A stretch of DNA of 64,000 nucleotides from Vanessa cardui (Eukaryota > Arthropoda > Insecta > Lepidoptera > Nymphalidae), in NCBI RefSeq assembly GCF_905220365.1, contig NC_061133.1:9910171-9974170 (forward strand), in the 5' to 3' direction. Positions 24,701 to 39,700 of this stretch are shown piece after piece. The notes below the pieces were generated by a model. It made no database searches. It was not told the DNA's origin and saw only the letters and a program-made list of their open reading frames with translations. Within the stretch, counting starts at the first letter, position 1; every line of letters starts with the position of its first letter. The position numbers were made by a program, and so were the translations under genes.

Positions 24701-27700
24701 GATATTAATTTTAGGGAATATTTAGATCTATTAAGATTAGGATATTATTATAAAGATAATGATATAATCTTGGTAATTAAGTTTCCAATCATGAATCCCA
24801 ATAACTACATCCTTTACAAATTGTCCTTAGCCCCTAATAGTAATGATAAAATTATAATCCCTACCTATCCATACGTAGCAATTCACGAGAAAGATCTACT
24901 GTATATAGAGACAGAATGTCCGAAGTACAGTCACGGTCATCTTTGCGAGGACAACTTAAACCGACACTATGGAGAGCAAACGAGCTGCATTCAACATCTT
25001 ATACTCCAGCAACATATCCATGAAACCTGTCGGGTTACTCCAGTAATCTTATCTTCTCAAGCCATGGAACAATTGGATGATCGTCACTATGTTCTGAGCT
25101 TTCCCAACTTAACGAAAGTTCATTTAACCTGTTCTCAAGATCAATACAAAAACCTTCTCGGAAGCTATCTAGCTGAAATACCTAAAGGGTGTGCTCTACA
25201 AACGTCCATCTTCACCATCACTAACCACCATGATCAAGTAAAAGGACAAGTTTTGAAAATGTTGAATATAGAATATAGTAATGAAGATCCATACAAAGCG
25301 ACAGCGAAGAACATCTTGAAATTGAACAGTATAGATTTGACTCACTTACATTCAACCAATACCAGGATTGCCTCTCAAGAACCAGTGACTTTGGAATTGT
25401 CGAACTTAGACACGCTCTATCACACGACTATACCTGTCTACCTACTCATCGGTGCATCAGTACTCACTATTAGCATCGTCCTCATTCGTCGCAAATGTAT
25501 GCATTCAAAAAATACCAACCAGAAGGAAAATGAGGCAACCAGAACACAAGAAGTCCAGGACAGCCCCAGAGATCCTATGTCTCTATCAGCACTATTTTCG
25601 ACAAAAGTCTCCAAATAGCTGCTGATCCTGCGGAGGGAGTTGTTAAGAAATAATCGCAAGACCTCCCGAACATCGAGCGCTACCAAGAATTACCATACCG
25701 TGAGAAATAATCACACCATGCATTCCTTGAAGCTACCACCTGTTGCCAGCGTCGCTGCTTTGTTTCGCAAGACCTCCCGAACATCGAGCGCTACCAAGAA
25801 TCACCATACCGTGGGGACCATTCAGTGATTTACCGATTTCGTATATAAATATGTAATTCAGACTACAGAACTTCGCTTTTTGTTCTAACATCGAACAGAC
25901 TGTCACGTATATTATAAATTAGAAATAATTAATTGTTAAATTAAATTATTTAAATAAACGTATAAGTTAAATTCGTTCGGTTTCATTCTGCATCCTCAAC
26001 GGCAGCCCTACGTAATTCATTGATCAATATATATGCAATTCACATGGAATAACTATTATTCCAGTATTATTTCAGTATTATTCCGTTATTTGCATCCAAA
26101 GAAATAAATATTTTAATTAATTAATATGGCATTTATTATCATTTTTATAGACACATGTGCAAATGATTAGTGGGTAAATAAACAAATTGTTATATATTAA
26201 TTGTAAACTCCAATTAACGATCATTTTGTTCAAACGTTTACAAAAATTATAACATAAGTTATAATAGAATATTCAGGGAGTATCAATTAACAATGCGCCC
26301 TGTCTGCATACATTACTCAATAGACGATACGATTATACATATCTTGGGCCGTTGGGTAGCCTTCGTTCAGAAAGAACACCGAAGCTGAAGTCTATTACAT
26401 GTAAAATATATAAGAAATCATTACACTACATTGAAGTAATGAATAGATATTTTTGCGTTGTTCAGAACGTAACGCAATGTAACGTACAAGTGGTGAAATA
26501 AAAAAAAAAGAATCTATTAGATATTGACATTATTAATTTTTAAATCAGTTACATTAATATGTTCGCCGAGAAATGGTAGTCCTCAAGAAACGACAACATG
26601 TTTTTTTTTTGAGAATAATGCGAAAAGAATATACTCTTCTTGACGAATTTTGATCATTTTTTATTTCTGACGTTTTACAATTCGGACAAACCAATTAAAA
26701 TGATAACATTTCGAAGTGATATATATTATAAAATGTACATCCTTTTTAAATACTTATCACATATTTAGTCCACATTTTAACCATTAAAAATTTAAGAAAA
26801 TATCTTATGCAAATAGGATATTTATACTCTATAAATATAACAAATAAAGTATCGTATATACGAAATTCCCGACACGATACATAAAACCTGCGATTTCGCA
26901 AATAATAGGAAATATGCGTTGAGAGTGACCGTAAAACTATAACACTACTTTATGACAACAATAACCTTTGAATGGCGCCAAAATTAACCGGTTAGCATCT
27001 GCGTCATTATTAATCCAAATATAACCAGCGGGTCGGGTAACTGTGACAACAGAAATAAACCCTCGCGCTGAATAGCTATCAGTGCACCACGAGTCTGTCG
27101 TATTCGTATATGCATAACTATTGGATCAGCGATGCGTTTACGTGCGCTGATACACATTCGCATTTCGCGAGCACAGATTATAGTAGAGTACGTTTAATAA
27201 TTGCATTTGTTTTTGGCTGTTTTTCGTATGTTCTTTTGTTTGATTTTTCTATATGTTAACAGTTTGTCACAGATAAAAGTAAACTCGACATGTATAACAA
27301 TAAAAACAAATTTATATCTAACAACAAAATACTACTAACTTTAAAATTGACAATAATAATAAAAACATCGAAAAATATAAAATTATAAAAACAACATAAA
27401 AAATTTAAATTTAATTGATGATTAATAACTCCTTAAATCTTAAATAATAGGTTATAACTATTATCAAACCGAGATAAAGGGTTATTTGTAAAATATTTTT
27501 AAAGCTGCTTAGTGTAATAAGTACAGTTGAATATGTTTATATGTGATGGTATTCTTACAAATAATAATATTTCTTGTTATAGACGGTGACAGTTCTCAAT
27601 TCGCTGTCGTTATCCTACATTCCAAAGCAGCATTTTAATTATGTTTAATAACAGCTTTTGGAACTAAGTAAATTATTTTTAGTACCTAAATCAGCTAATC

Positions 27701-30700
27701 TTTAATACATGAAATAATTTTGAGAGAAAGCGCAATAGATTAATAATATTTAAGTGGATAGTTATAGCAACGATTACTCTCATGAACATTATTTTTAAAT
27801 CATATCACATGATAAAATATCTTTTGGAATAATTCAATTGTATCATTAAGATTATTAAATTTATAATTAGATATTATTAAAATTAGTCTGGATTGTTTTT
27901 TTTTAAATCTCCAGTCAGGACATGGCTTTTGCTCTGCCTGTATGATTGCCGATAGTGTGAAATCTCCATCAACTACACTATCCCGTGCAGATGCGATAGC
28001 AATGACAGAGTACAACACTATGAGTACTCTGCCATTACTGTTTGAATGAGACAACCTTCGATACAATTATAAGGAAAATAAAATGCAATAAAACGTTTTT
28101 TTTTTCTTTAAAGTTTTTGCTTGAAACAAATGTGCTACTTTTCATAAACATAAAACTGCCTGTGGGCATTATTTTTAATAGTCAGCTAAAAAAATCTAGG
28201 TACAACCTAACAAACGAATCGCTTAATATTTAATTTAAAGACGTACACTACGTTTTTTAATGAGAGATGTTTGTAAAGGCCCAAAGTATCTGTTTAACCT
28301 TAGGTTACTTGATATGAATTAGAGAAGACGCTTTCCACTGATGTGTCAAGAAATCTGGGCTTGCTCTGCAGACGACTTGGCCTGATTCCAAGATACGACA
28401 CATACCTGCCATGACAGGCTATCAAGATCTGTTACCCAGTGAATAATTGCTTTATTATATCTTATAAATAAAAGTGTATGTTGGTATATCATTCATAGAT
28501 TTATGGACTTCGACAATGTTTGACCGATTGGCGTGAAAATTGGCACAATATATATATTTTTCAAGGAGGTTTGTATGTTATCCACTTCAATGTAACTGGC
28601 CACTAGATGGTACTTGGCTTTAGTACATGCCCGCTGTACCATAACACGACTTACGTATTACATTACAATGTATTTTCAATTGTTGTTATCGAAGCCTAAT
28701 AATGGTGTAATTATTTTTTGTTTCCATGAATAAATTGATTTGTACGTAACAATCTGCTTTAAAATATTACAATTCCATAGTCGAATATATTGACTATTTT
28801 ATGAATATAAAATTCTATTTGTAAATATAGGTATATATTTTATTAATAAAGTTCCTATTATTTTGTTCTACCAAAGCTTTTGCTTTATTAAAATGTTTAT
28901 AAAAAAAGAACATTAGGCATAATTATTCTCAATAGACTTCAATTCTATTTTGAGAAGTGTCCTAAATTTATGAAAATAGAGGCATAAAATATCAGCGAAG
29001 TATAAACGCGAAACGCTTCTACAGCCAACATTACAAACTTATAAACACTTCAATAAAATTTTATTTGTTTTACGTTGGAGGGAATAAAAATATATTTTTA
29101 AATAAAACAGATCAATATTCGACATCTGTCAGAGATTTAGGCTCATTATTACTACAACCGGCATTGGAGCAGCGTTATGACATCATCTTCAAGTCTGTAC
29201 CTTAAATATCTTTAGAAGGAGATCTTATTCAAGTAGCACTTTTATTATCCACTAATAGTAGCCCGCCGTTTTGTTTGTGTTGTTGTCAAGATATTTTTTC
29301 GCACCTATCATTTCTTATAGTTACTTGTCATCTGTCACAGTGACTAGACTTAATATTTGAATTGAAAATTTGATACACTAGCTGGAGATTTTATTTGCTC
29401 ATCATTCCTGAAAAGATTCCTTTTTATGGAATAGCTTGGCGGACGAGCATATGGGCCACCTGATGGTAAGTGGTCACCATTACCCATAGACAATGACGCT
29501 GTAAGAAATATTAACTATTCCATGTTGATCGACAGGTTTTGGGTACAAAAAGCTTATGTCCTTTTTTTGGGTTTTTTACTCTATACCAAATTTTACCAAA
29601 TTCGATCGAGTGTTTTGGGACGGCTACTCTAACTTAGTTACTTTTGCATTTATAATATTAGTGTAAATTACTTATTATGACTCTTCGTTATTGAAATGCT
29701 GTAATAATATCTTATATACGAGCGCTTTTAATTCAATTAAAGAAAACGTGATTTAATAATCAAACATTACTTAGAATGACGATACAATACAATCCATTTA
29801 GCTTCAACGCATTCTTATTGCCCTTTGTTTATTGATTTTTATACAACGAACTTTCGACAAGACGATAATTGAAGTAATACAAATATGAAGTAGTTATATG
29901 AAAATCGCTCGAATCCATTGATTGGTTGTTGAAAACTAGATTGGAGTGGCAGAATTACATTGTATTCATTATACTAGCATATGTTTTCCCTGGTTGGCAC
30001 TGCGGGATAAATTATAAAATCGAAATTAGATGCAAAAATATAAAGTACTTACCCGGCCTGTAATCTTCTATGATTCAGATGACACGAGTTTCTAGCGCAT
30101 ATTGAATCGCTACATGATAAAGCTTATAAAGAGCAACGTAGACATTTTTAAGATAATTGAAAATTATATCATCAATATTGAAATAAAATATATTCATCGC
30201 AAAACAACGAAAAATGTGCGGTACCTCAGTGCAATGAAACATAATTATGTTTCGTTCAATTGTATATTTTAATTTCGAAGCAAACATACTCATAAGAATT
30301 AATTTACCTCATAAGAGTTAAGAGAGATCATCTTCGGCTGTTTATTCACCTTTATAAAACAAAATAATTACAAATAACCGGATTTTTATATTGATAATAA
30401 CTCTTGAGATAGAATAAACTTCTGCATCTGAAAATATTATACAATATACTATTATACGAGATAGTGGAAAACTAATAAGATAATTGCATTTCACTAAAAG
30501 TGTACTTCTATGCACTGATGCATTTTGAACATTGCCAAGTCCCGAGTTCAATAAAGTTTTATTGGACAAACTGGTGTTTGAACTCTATACCATAGAATCG
30601 GATTCAGCAGCCTTTTGTCACGAATAAGTACAAAATACGCGAAGTGAATAACTTAATATACATATAATCCTACACGACATACGCGACTGATATGAAAACT

Positions 30701-33700
30701 TTTTGCTTCAGAAAATGTTTTATTGGTTGATTGTTCCGTTCATAGTCTTAAAGGCGAAGCGAGGTTGTAACAGGTAATACACTATATTATTAATATATTT
30801 GAATATAATTAATTTAGCTACTGCAATTTCAGTAGTTCGGGATGGCCAAAACGTTTCACAAATGATGCTCCAATCTCTATCTTTTGTTAGAATGCCACGC
30901 TACCGTCCAATTGTTTTCTAATGACAGCTCAATCATATTTAAAATAAGAAATAGTGTTACATGCCAGTATTAAATACTGAGCCATATAAAATATTATTAA
31001 TTACTGTTTTACAAATTATTGATCAATTAATTATATTATATAATTACAATAATAATTTTATATAATAAAGTAAATTCAATAGCCCCTGCTATATTCATAA
31101 TATGCAATAATAATGTGATATAAATAAGGTTAAGGTTACTCTCATAACTTTACCTACAAACGTTTTTAAGAAGGTTTACTAGAACAATGCTAACTTTTTC
31201 GAATATCAAATCAATATTTACATCGATGTCAATGACCGTTGAAACATTTTCCGCAAACAATAAAAAAACTGACAAATTAAGAAATAAAGTAATCCATTTC
31301 ATGTCACATATTCAGCAATACAAACAATTCTCCAAATAATCTATAACAACACAACGAAGTATATAAACGTTAATAAGCTAAATAATCTACGGTAAAATAT
31401 GCATATTATTAAATTTAAATTAAACAAGTGCAAACCGATGACCTAGAACGATAATAGAAACAGTTTTTAAAACTTAAGTACTTTTAAGTTGTTTGTATAC
31501 TTTGCAGTGCATTATATTATGTTTAATTATGATTTCAATGAGTATTAATATTCGACCAATATCAAAAGACGTGATTGTTTCGTATGTGTTTTCTTTTATA
31601 AATACGTAATAATATATATAATTCGAATATACATAATAATTTCAATCTTTCATTGAAGTCAATCTGTATCTGACGTTATTAACTCAATATTCTGAATTTG
31701 ACTTACATACATATATTAGTAGAAGGAATAAGGAATATTTATTGAGAGGCCCAGTGTTGCGGGTTCAAACCCAGACAAACACCACTATATATTCATGTGC
31801 TTAATATGTGTTTGTAATTCATGTCGTCGTGAAAGAAAACATCGTTAAAAAATATGTGTCTCTACGTAAAAATTCTGCCACATTTGTATTCCACCTACCC
31901 TCATTGGAATAGCGTGGTGAAATATTTTCCAAACGTTCTCCTCAAAGGGAGATGAGGCCTTAGCCCAGCAGTGGGACATTTACAGGCTGTTATTGTTGTT
32001 GACTAAAATTTCTGATTCTAATGTTTAAATTTCGATGTCTTCATATGGAAAACAAATGTTTAAGGTTGTGTATAAGGTCCACTCATTTATTATTATTTTA
32101 TCCACCGCTAACCTCGATAATTAGTGTTGTGGTCTGACATAAAGGTGACGTTTAGTTTGTTAGGTTGGTAGTTCATTGATATGATGATATGAGAAATAAA
32201 TAAAAATAACATATCTTAAAGTCTATGACCAGTGGTAACTTACCATCATCCATTTGCCAGTATATTTACATTGCATAACATAAAGTGTAATTTCCATTAA
32301 TCGAAGTCAATCAAAAAGTCTTTATATACGTTTTCCTGTCGTGAGCAAGACAAGCTATTTACTCGCAAGCAGTAAGCAATTAATAGTGTTCACTTCTGAA
32401 CTTTCGAAAGTCTATTATTTACGTTGTAATTTCTATTATTTACGGTCGAGAAGGTTACGAAATAAATGTAATATCTGAATTTTTATTCAATTTTCTAGCT
32501 GTGTAGTTTTGGTTCTAGATCAATTCATATGTAATAATTAATGAAAAAATCGCGTGTAGTTAATATTCAGAGACATTTTTGGAAATAATTAAACCTTTGC
32601 TATGTTCCAATGTAATGTAATACTAAATACATGACAACTGTGTCATTTATAGTGCCTACCGTTGGAATGAATAAGTTTAATTCTCCTTTTTTAAAAAAAA
32701 AAATTTAAAATATTTACAATAAATTTCTATGTTCACGAAGAATTATATATGATTAAATGATAAATACATAACGTTTACGATTTTATACGTATTATAAGGA
32801 TTTATATTTCTTTAAGGTAATTGCATTCTATCATGTATATCACCCGCACTAGAATAATTATTTCAAATAGCTGGTATAGTACCTATACTTTACCTTAATA
32901 CGAAGAGCCTTTGCCCAGACATAGGGTGTTAACAATCAGTGTTTTGATTTATGGAGCCGAAATTTTACGGAAATATAAAATGTATATAAATGACACATTT
33001 AAAATATAGGATATCTGTTAAACTTTAGGTATAATTTTTTGAAAAATTTGTATCAGTAGATGTTTTTTTATGTTATTATATATGTCATACCAGTGTCATG
33101 TATGTACTTTATTATTCAACATTACTTATTATTTCTTATATTTTGAAATAAATAAAAAAATATGTATTTTATGAAAAATGTCAAAAGCGCGTTATAATGC
33201 TGGTATAGTTGTTTATTTATGTAATGTATTATGTAGTAGTTCAACGTAAATGAAATACTTGTCATTAAGTAAATATAAAACGCTTAGGAAAATATCCAAT
33301 TAATGTTATCTTATTATATAAGCCTTTCGAGTACTTTTAGAGGTTTCAGTATCTGGCTAAGATATGGACGAGCCGACATGCACTGGTGCAACTCAGAACG
33401 AATAGATATGATCCAAAAATAAACATCTAAGCCGTTAGCTTATCGCATCTTAGGCGGTAAACGCGAACATCCCTATAATAACATTAGTTGATAGACTTCA
33501 AACTATCCTTGGTCAGAATACTCATTAAATACATACTTGCACCAATATACCCATATATATACATATTTATGCAGTTACATTTATATTATAATAATATGCA
33601 TGCTAAATAATCGTGATCGCAAAATAAAATTAAAATATGTGTATATAAGTGTATTTGATTTTAAAACGTCATTCGTATTGCTTTAAAATGAATAGAAAAC

Positions 33701-36700
33701 TTATTTTCCCGCGTAAAATAATAAGACATAAAATTACAGTCACCGAACGTAAATGGGTTTTTTCCACAGAATTGTAATTTCATGCAGGGACCTACAATAG
33801 ACCCGATCAAAACCTATGCACAACTATAGATTGTTAAAATTTTATATATTTTTTTTTCGTAATTATTTACGTAACATTCATATTATCGTGATAATTCGAT
33901 ATTGAATCCGACAAATTCAAAATATGAAGTTCAACGGGCGGCCATATTTGACTTTTACGGATTCATTCAGAAAAGTGTGTTCCATACAAAAATTAGTGTA
34001 GGGTAGTTATTATATTTATATTTCTTTTGTTTTGTTTATTTCATCCGAGCAAAGCGGGTTTTATCTTATACAGAATATTTTGATAAAAGGGAAATGATTA
34101 GTTATTATCTATTATATAATTATTAACTATTATATAATTAAAATAACGCATCATGACGGTAAGTAATAGAGTAAAGATATAATCAATAAGACAAAGAGAA
34201 CAAAATGAACGTAATAAATACATTAAATTAGTAGTAAATTTAAATATACTTTAAAAGTTTGTAGCTTGTTGTACGTTATATATGTATGGGAGGGTAAATA
34301 TAAGTAATCACAAATAATTCTTATATATATATTTGTAATAATGTTATAATGTATTGTTGATTTCAAAAGCGATTCATCGTTCAAAAAACAATTCTAAGGG
34401 CGTAGCAATACACCTCAGTTTCATTATAAACTCGACACTTAATAACTAAACTGAAACCATGAAAGTAATATTCCAGCAAACAAGAAACAGAGGGAGTGTG
34501 AGTAAAATAACAAAAGATTATTTAGCCATTAATGGAATTAGCGAACTCAAACAAACTCGTAGTCTGTGGTAAATTCTATACTTAATGTTATTTGCTGATG
34601 TCAGCAGCGACTTGAAACAAAATACGAAATAAATATATTACGTATGTACGTATATATTTTTTTAAATTAATGTATCCTTTTGAACAAGAGATGATTGAGT
34701 TTAGCATTGTTTTCTCAAACGGCAATACTGTAATTAATTAGATTAATATACCGGCTTAGACACAATCTTCTGAAATTAATATTTATTAAAACAATTTTAG
34801 TTTATTTTTATATATATTATTACCTATGATCATGACAAGTATTAGAATAAAATTCCATTTTTAAAAATAGGATACTTTACTTAGAACATCACATAACTAC
34901 TAATTAGTGATGTAATGAATGATCTTCTGATATTAGCAGTGCGATTCTGTAAGACATCACTTCGTATGCCGCTCATGAAATGCCGACTGACTGACTGGCT
35001 ATTCCTGTATCCTATAAATTTTGTATTTATTGTACTATACTTAATGTCACAATCTGACATTTCACACTCGTGTTCTGCGGTGAGATTCGAGTTTCTTATC
35101 GAGTTTCTATTCGAGTCACAGAATAGGGGTACAGAATTTTTTATACATATACATACACTATAATAACAATGATAGTTAAAACATAGGTTTGCCTTTACTA
35201 TAAAAGTCAAAATAAAATATTATCAATCTCTATCGTGTCTTTTCCTATGCTCGTTACTTTGACGAAATAATCTGTGCCTTTTTGTCACAAACAAAACCAA
35301 AAAAGCTACATAGTATGGATATAAAAATATATACATATAAAGGATATTTTCGAATTCCCAAATAATTGCTATTTACGTTAAATATACTATTACTAGCAAT
35401 CATTTAGTTATAACATCAGTCAAAGTCAAAAACCTTTATTCAAAATGGAAGTGTTTACACATTCTTATTCATAGTCGAAAATCTACCACCGGTTCGGAAT
35501 ATAATACCTCAGACCTGAGAAGAACTGGTGAAAGAAACTCAGCGGAATATATATTTTTTTTTATAATATCAATTTACAATATACAATAATAAACATATTT
35601 TTGTTATTTGAAACAGCCTAGAGGCGATCATCTCATTCCCAAGTTGTGCATTCACCTAGAAAGTCATTAGTGTTGTAATATCCTTTAGCATGCATCTGTT
35701 ATACAAGTTAATAAATAATTTGACATATACTCAAATTTGTATGCCTTCAAATAAAGTACTTTTTTAATTACAATTATTATTGCCAGTATTTAGGTATTTA
35801 ATTTCTGTAAACTTTTTTTCAGCCAGATCCTGTATATAGACCAACATGCATATCAACTTCCAACAAACTACAGTAGAAACATTCCACCTGGTGAGTGAAA
35901 CCATTTTTTTAAACATACAGATTAAAAATAAGTAAAAACATATCTTAAACGAAAATCGCGGCTCTTAACGAGACAAGCACCACTTTTTCTGGCCTTAATT
36001 TACATTTATATAATATTTTGTGATGAAATTTACTTTGCAAACTCATGCAGCAATAGTACAATATATAAAAAAATCAAATAAACACTGTAAATAGGAAACA
36101 ATCAAGAATAATATCCTATTATTCGTTCAATTATTTACATGAAATTGTGTTATTTATAATGTATGAATATACTATTAATAACAGAAGTGCATCTTTGCCA
36201 AATGAAAATCTACATCTATTATAGGTATTCGATGGATGCATATTTTGTTTGAATTCCGATTACAAACAAAATTATAAAGCATGTCACAAAGTAACAGTTT
36301 TCAATAAAGAATTAATATAGTTGATAAACCTAGAAAGACAATAAATTATGACAGTGATAGAATACTGTATAATACAATACCTTTGCCTGATTATATAAAA
36401 AGGTCAAAGGTAGTGCCGCACTGTTACAAACTTTTTTTAGATTTAGGTACCTAAATTCGTTATTTTTAATAGCTCGTATTTATAGAAGAGTTTTTGCTAC
36501 GCATTGATGATTCGACCAAACTAGACAGCTATCCACTTAAGTCCGGACGTTAGTCAGCACAACAGTCACACGTCACTCTGACGTTTGGCCAATCATTATA
36601 CAAGCATTAATTTAACATACACTGACCATGAATTTTCCGCGATGGCTCTCACGAAGATTGTAATTAAGATTATATTTTATATAATAATAAATGAAAAAAA

Positions 36701-39700
36701 TCAATATGATTTTATTAACGATGTTCCATCCATCCTACTAATCAAGAAGCAAACAATATATTAATTAATATTTCTAACAATATCATTGTAGTACTTCTTC
36801 GTTATCTGTATTTATAGGGTCATTAAAATCTATCGCCTTCACGTTTAAAAACAATATTAAAAATACAGTCAGCTATTACCGTTCATTAAGTAGGTTGGCT
36901 TGGCTTGGTTTAATTTTAATAAATTCAGCGAGCTCGGTAGCAAAGACGGGAGCGTATCGGTGATATCTCCGATGGGCGCCATAAAGCCACGGCTGAAAGC
37001 TATACGTCCACTGAAAACGAAGCGATCCACGTGTCAATGAATATTCATGTTTATCTAATTTTTATTATATAAAGTCCACGATGTATTCGGCTTCTTAAGA
37101 AATCGCATAAAACCTCTTATATACTGTGCCTAAGATTTACGTGCATTTATTAAGATATAAACAGGAAACTATAATTAAAGTAAAGTAAAGTAACAAGCCT
37201 GTAAATTTCCCACTGCAGGGATAAGGCTTCCTCGTCCATTAAGGAGTGGGCTTGGAACAAATTCCACCACGCTGTTACAAATGCGGGTTAGTGGAATACA
37301 CATGTGGCAGAATTTCGATGAAATTAGACACATGCAGGTTTCCTCACGATGTTTTCCTTCACCGCCGAGCACGAGATCAATTATAAACACAAATTAAGCA
37401 CATATATAGTGGTGCTTGCCTGAGTTTGAACTCGCAATCATCGGTTAAGATGCACGCGTTCTAACCACTGGGCCATCTCAGCTATAATTAATTTAGCCTA
37501 ATCTAATATCAATCAAATTTGTTAATCATTAACTATTACTTCAAATGCAATTACGTAAAATTTAAATAATATACAATTACTAATTAATACGAATGAACAA
37601 TTGAACTACAATTATGTGACTTGGACCTGGTGGTAAGAAAGCACCTTCGCTTTGTCATTGACTCGTAAATAAGCGCTAACGTGTGTAATCCTTCGTGTCT
37701 GTTATTACACTGGCTCACACTTCAAACGAAACACAACAAAGCAAGGATCTTTTGTGAAAATACATTATTATTGGCTACCCACGCGCAAAGACCTACCGGA
37801 TAAAAACCGTAAAATGTATTAATATAAAAACATTTCACAGACATAAGCAACAGCGTAGGTCCAAAATGAACTATCATTATAATTATCATTACATAGTATA
37901 AAACAAAGTCGCTTACCGCTGTCTGTCCCTATGTATGCTTAGATCTTTAAAGTTACGCAACGGATTTTGATGCAGTTTCTTTAATAGATTGAGTGATTCG
38001 AGAGGAAGGTTTTGTATATAATACATAGAAAATATAGTACAGTAGCAATGTTATTTTTTTTAATTTCTAATGTGGTGTCAACAAGTATTGATTTATTATA
38101 TGCTTAGCATAAATCTAATGGACATAATCCTTACGGTTACAACCTATGCAACAGTTTATAGCAATTCAATGAAACCGAAACGTCAAGGTCTCATTGTAAT
38201 TTCACTTTTACAGGTAAAAACACGACAGTTTATATCGGAGTAAACGTCAACAGAGTCTCTGGAGTCGACGAGAATAGAGAGGTATTTTTAAACGATTGTC
38301 TTCTTTAAATAGCTGTATCATTAAGGTCAAGGTTGTTTGTAGATACAAATATACTTTAATGGTACATTACTACTATTTCCGAAAGAGTCTACCTATCTCA
38401 TAGTAAAAAAAAAATCTATATACATAAATATACGGGATATATTACTGGCTCATCACAAGACCTCCGAAATTAAAGGACGACGACGAACGACGGACGACTC
38501 ACAATGAGAAAGGATTTTCGGAAATTACAACTTCAAAGAAGAGAGTGGGGAGTTCTAACATTGTTTGAATTTCATCCGTCTGTAGTCGGGACTCGGGATG
38601 GGCTGCTAGTACAAATAGTCAGCAAAATACAATACTTAATATAAACTTTATATTATTTTTCTCATATTAATTACTCATATCGTACAATCTTACTTACTTT
38701 CCCTCCATTTTTAAATTTTTTCCACTCACTTTTTTTAAATCCCTTGTCATGCTACTAGCCAGTTATTTCATCTGAAGAATACATTCAAAATTTCATAATT
38801 AACTGTTACAAATCCTTAAATATGTACAACTACAAAAATAAAATTATTAATAATAATTTTGTCTTCTGAATGTCCAAGGAGATCACACTAGACGTTTTCC
38901 TTCAAGTATCATGGGAGGAGATGCGGCTAAAAGTCCCACCAGGGCGGTCATATATCGACCTGCCCTGGGAATTCCGACAGCTGATCTGGACCCCAGACCT
39001 GTACATATGGCAGCTGCAGACCATGAGAATATTGTCGGTGTTGCAGGAAATGGCATCGCTACGGTTGTATGCCAACCGCACCGTCTCAGTCAGTATCGGG
39101 TTCGTCTATTGCCATTCATTATATTTATTATAAGACAAAAAAATATATATAAGACCTTTTTTTATTTGCAATCACAGTATTTAAAAAATATCTTTTATTA
39201 AGATTAATGTCATTCCTAAATTCAAATAATAGTTTATTATTAATACTAGAAGTGCGTACAAATATCACTGAAGAATAAAATCTGAAATTTTACAAATGAC
39301 ACGTCAATGACTGAAAAGTCGAACGTATTCGCTTAACTAGAACGAACCCTAATAATGGTTAATTTAAAGACGTTATGTCAAAATAAAGAAGTTGAATAGA
39401 CATAGATAATAAATTAAATTAAAAACAAAATAGAACATAAATAGAACTGGTTCGTTTGAAACAATGTTTACGATTTAATTTTCAGTGCCACGATCACCAT
39501 CAAATGTGAAATGGACTTCGTTCTGTACCCGTTAGATGTACAAAACTGCGCTATAGACTTCAGTAGCTGTGAGTAATGATAATTTTATTATATACAAAAT
39601 GATTTCACTTGTGCTTTGTACTGAGTTCCTGGCGGATTCATCTGTTTTTTTAAATTTCAATTACCTAATTGAATAGAATAATTGTATCATGTTATTACTA

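Larger units (their letters stand above)
19407..26016 (+). mobile_element. Errantivirus-like Ty3/Gypsy LTR retroelement (endogenous, env class)
   Basis: A 6.6-kb element in the sense orientation within intron 1 of the channel gene. In order: 5' LTR, primer-binding site, gag, pol in the -1 frame (protease, reverse transcriptase, RNase H, integrase), an env remnant, a purine-rich tract and a 3' LTR. TCAT is repeated at 19403-19406 and 26017-26020, matching the 4-bp target duplication of this group; the ends could be shifted by one base. The two 377-base LTRs look identical by eye, so insertion is recent. Gag is much shorter than the family norm, and env lacks its front half, so this copy is probably not autonomous. 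Comparison with family length is from memory. Confidence 0.93.
15814..35822 (+). other. First intron of the channel gene (20 kb)
   Basis: Donor AAG|GTTCGT after exon 1; acceptor TTTCAG before exon 2. Outside the retroelement (19407-26016) it is AT-rich spacer with repeat pieces: a poly-A SINE at 18380-18665, a partial one at 29434-29525, a dispersed repeat at 30824-31126, a tRNA-headed SINE at 31745-32007 and another repeat fragment at about 35421-35560. A 22-bp palindrome lies at 18058-18079. No internal exon could be supported, although 27000-27190 has promoter-like composition. Confidence 0.75.

Noticed and set aside
28300..28450. Locally GC-richer stretch as a possible hidden exon
   Set aside because: No open frame with suitable splice sites and no recognisable protein segment.
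34881..35210. 109-codon minus and 82-codon plus frames overlapping each other
   Set aside because: No recognisable motif, no splice context, AT-rich codon use; lies in the channel's first intron.
39486..39568. Second disulphide pair typical of glycine or glutamate-gated channels
   Set aside because: Only the canonical Cys-loop pair is present in the extracellular domain, so those receptor classes were not preferred.
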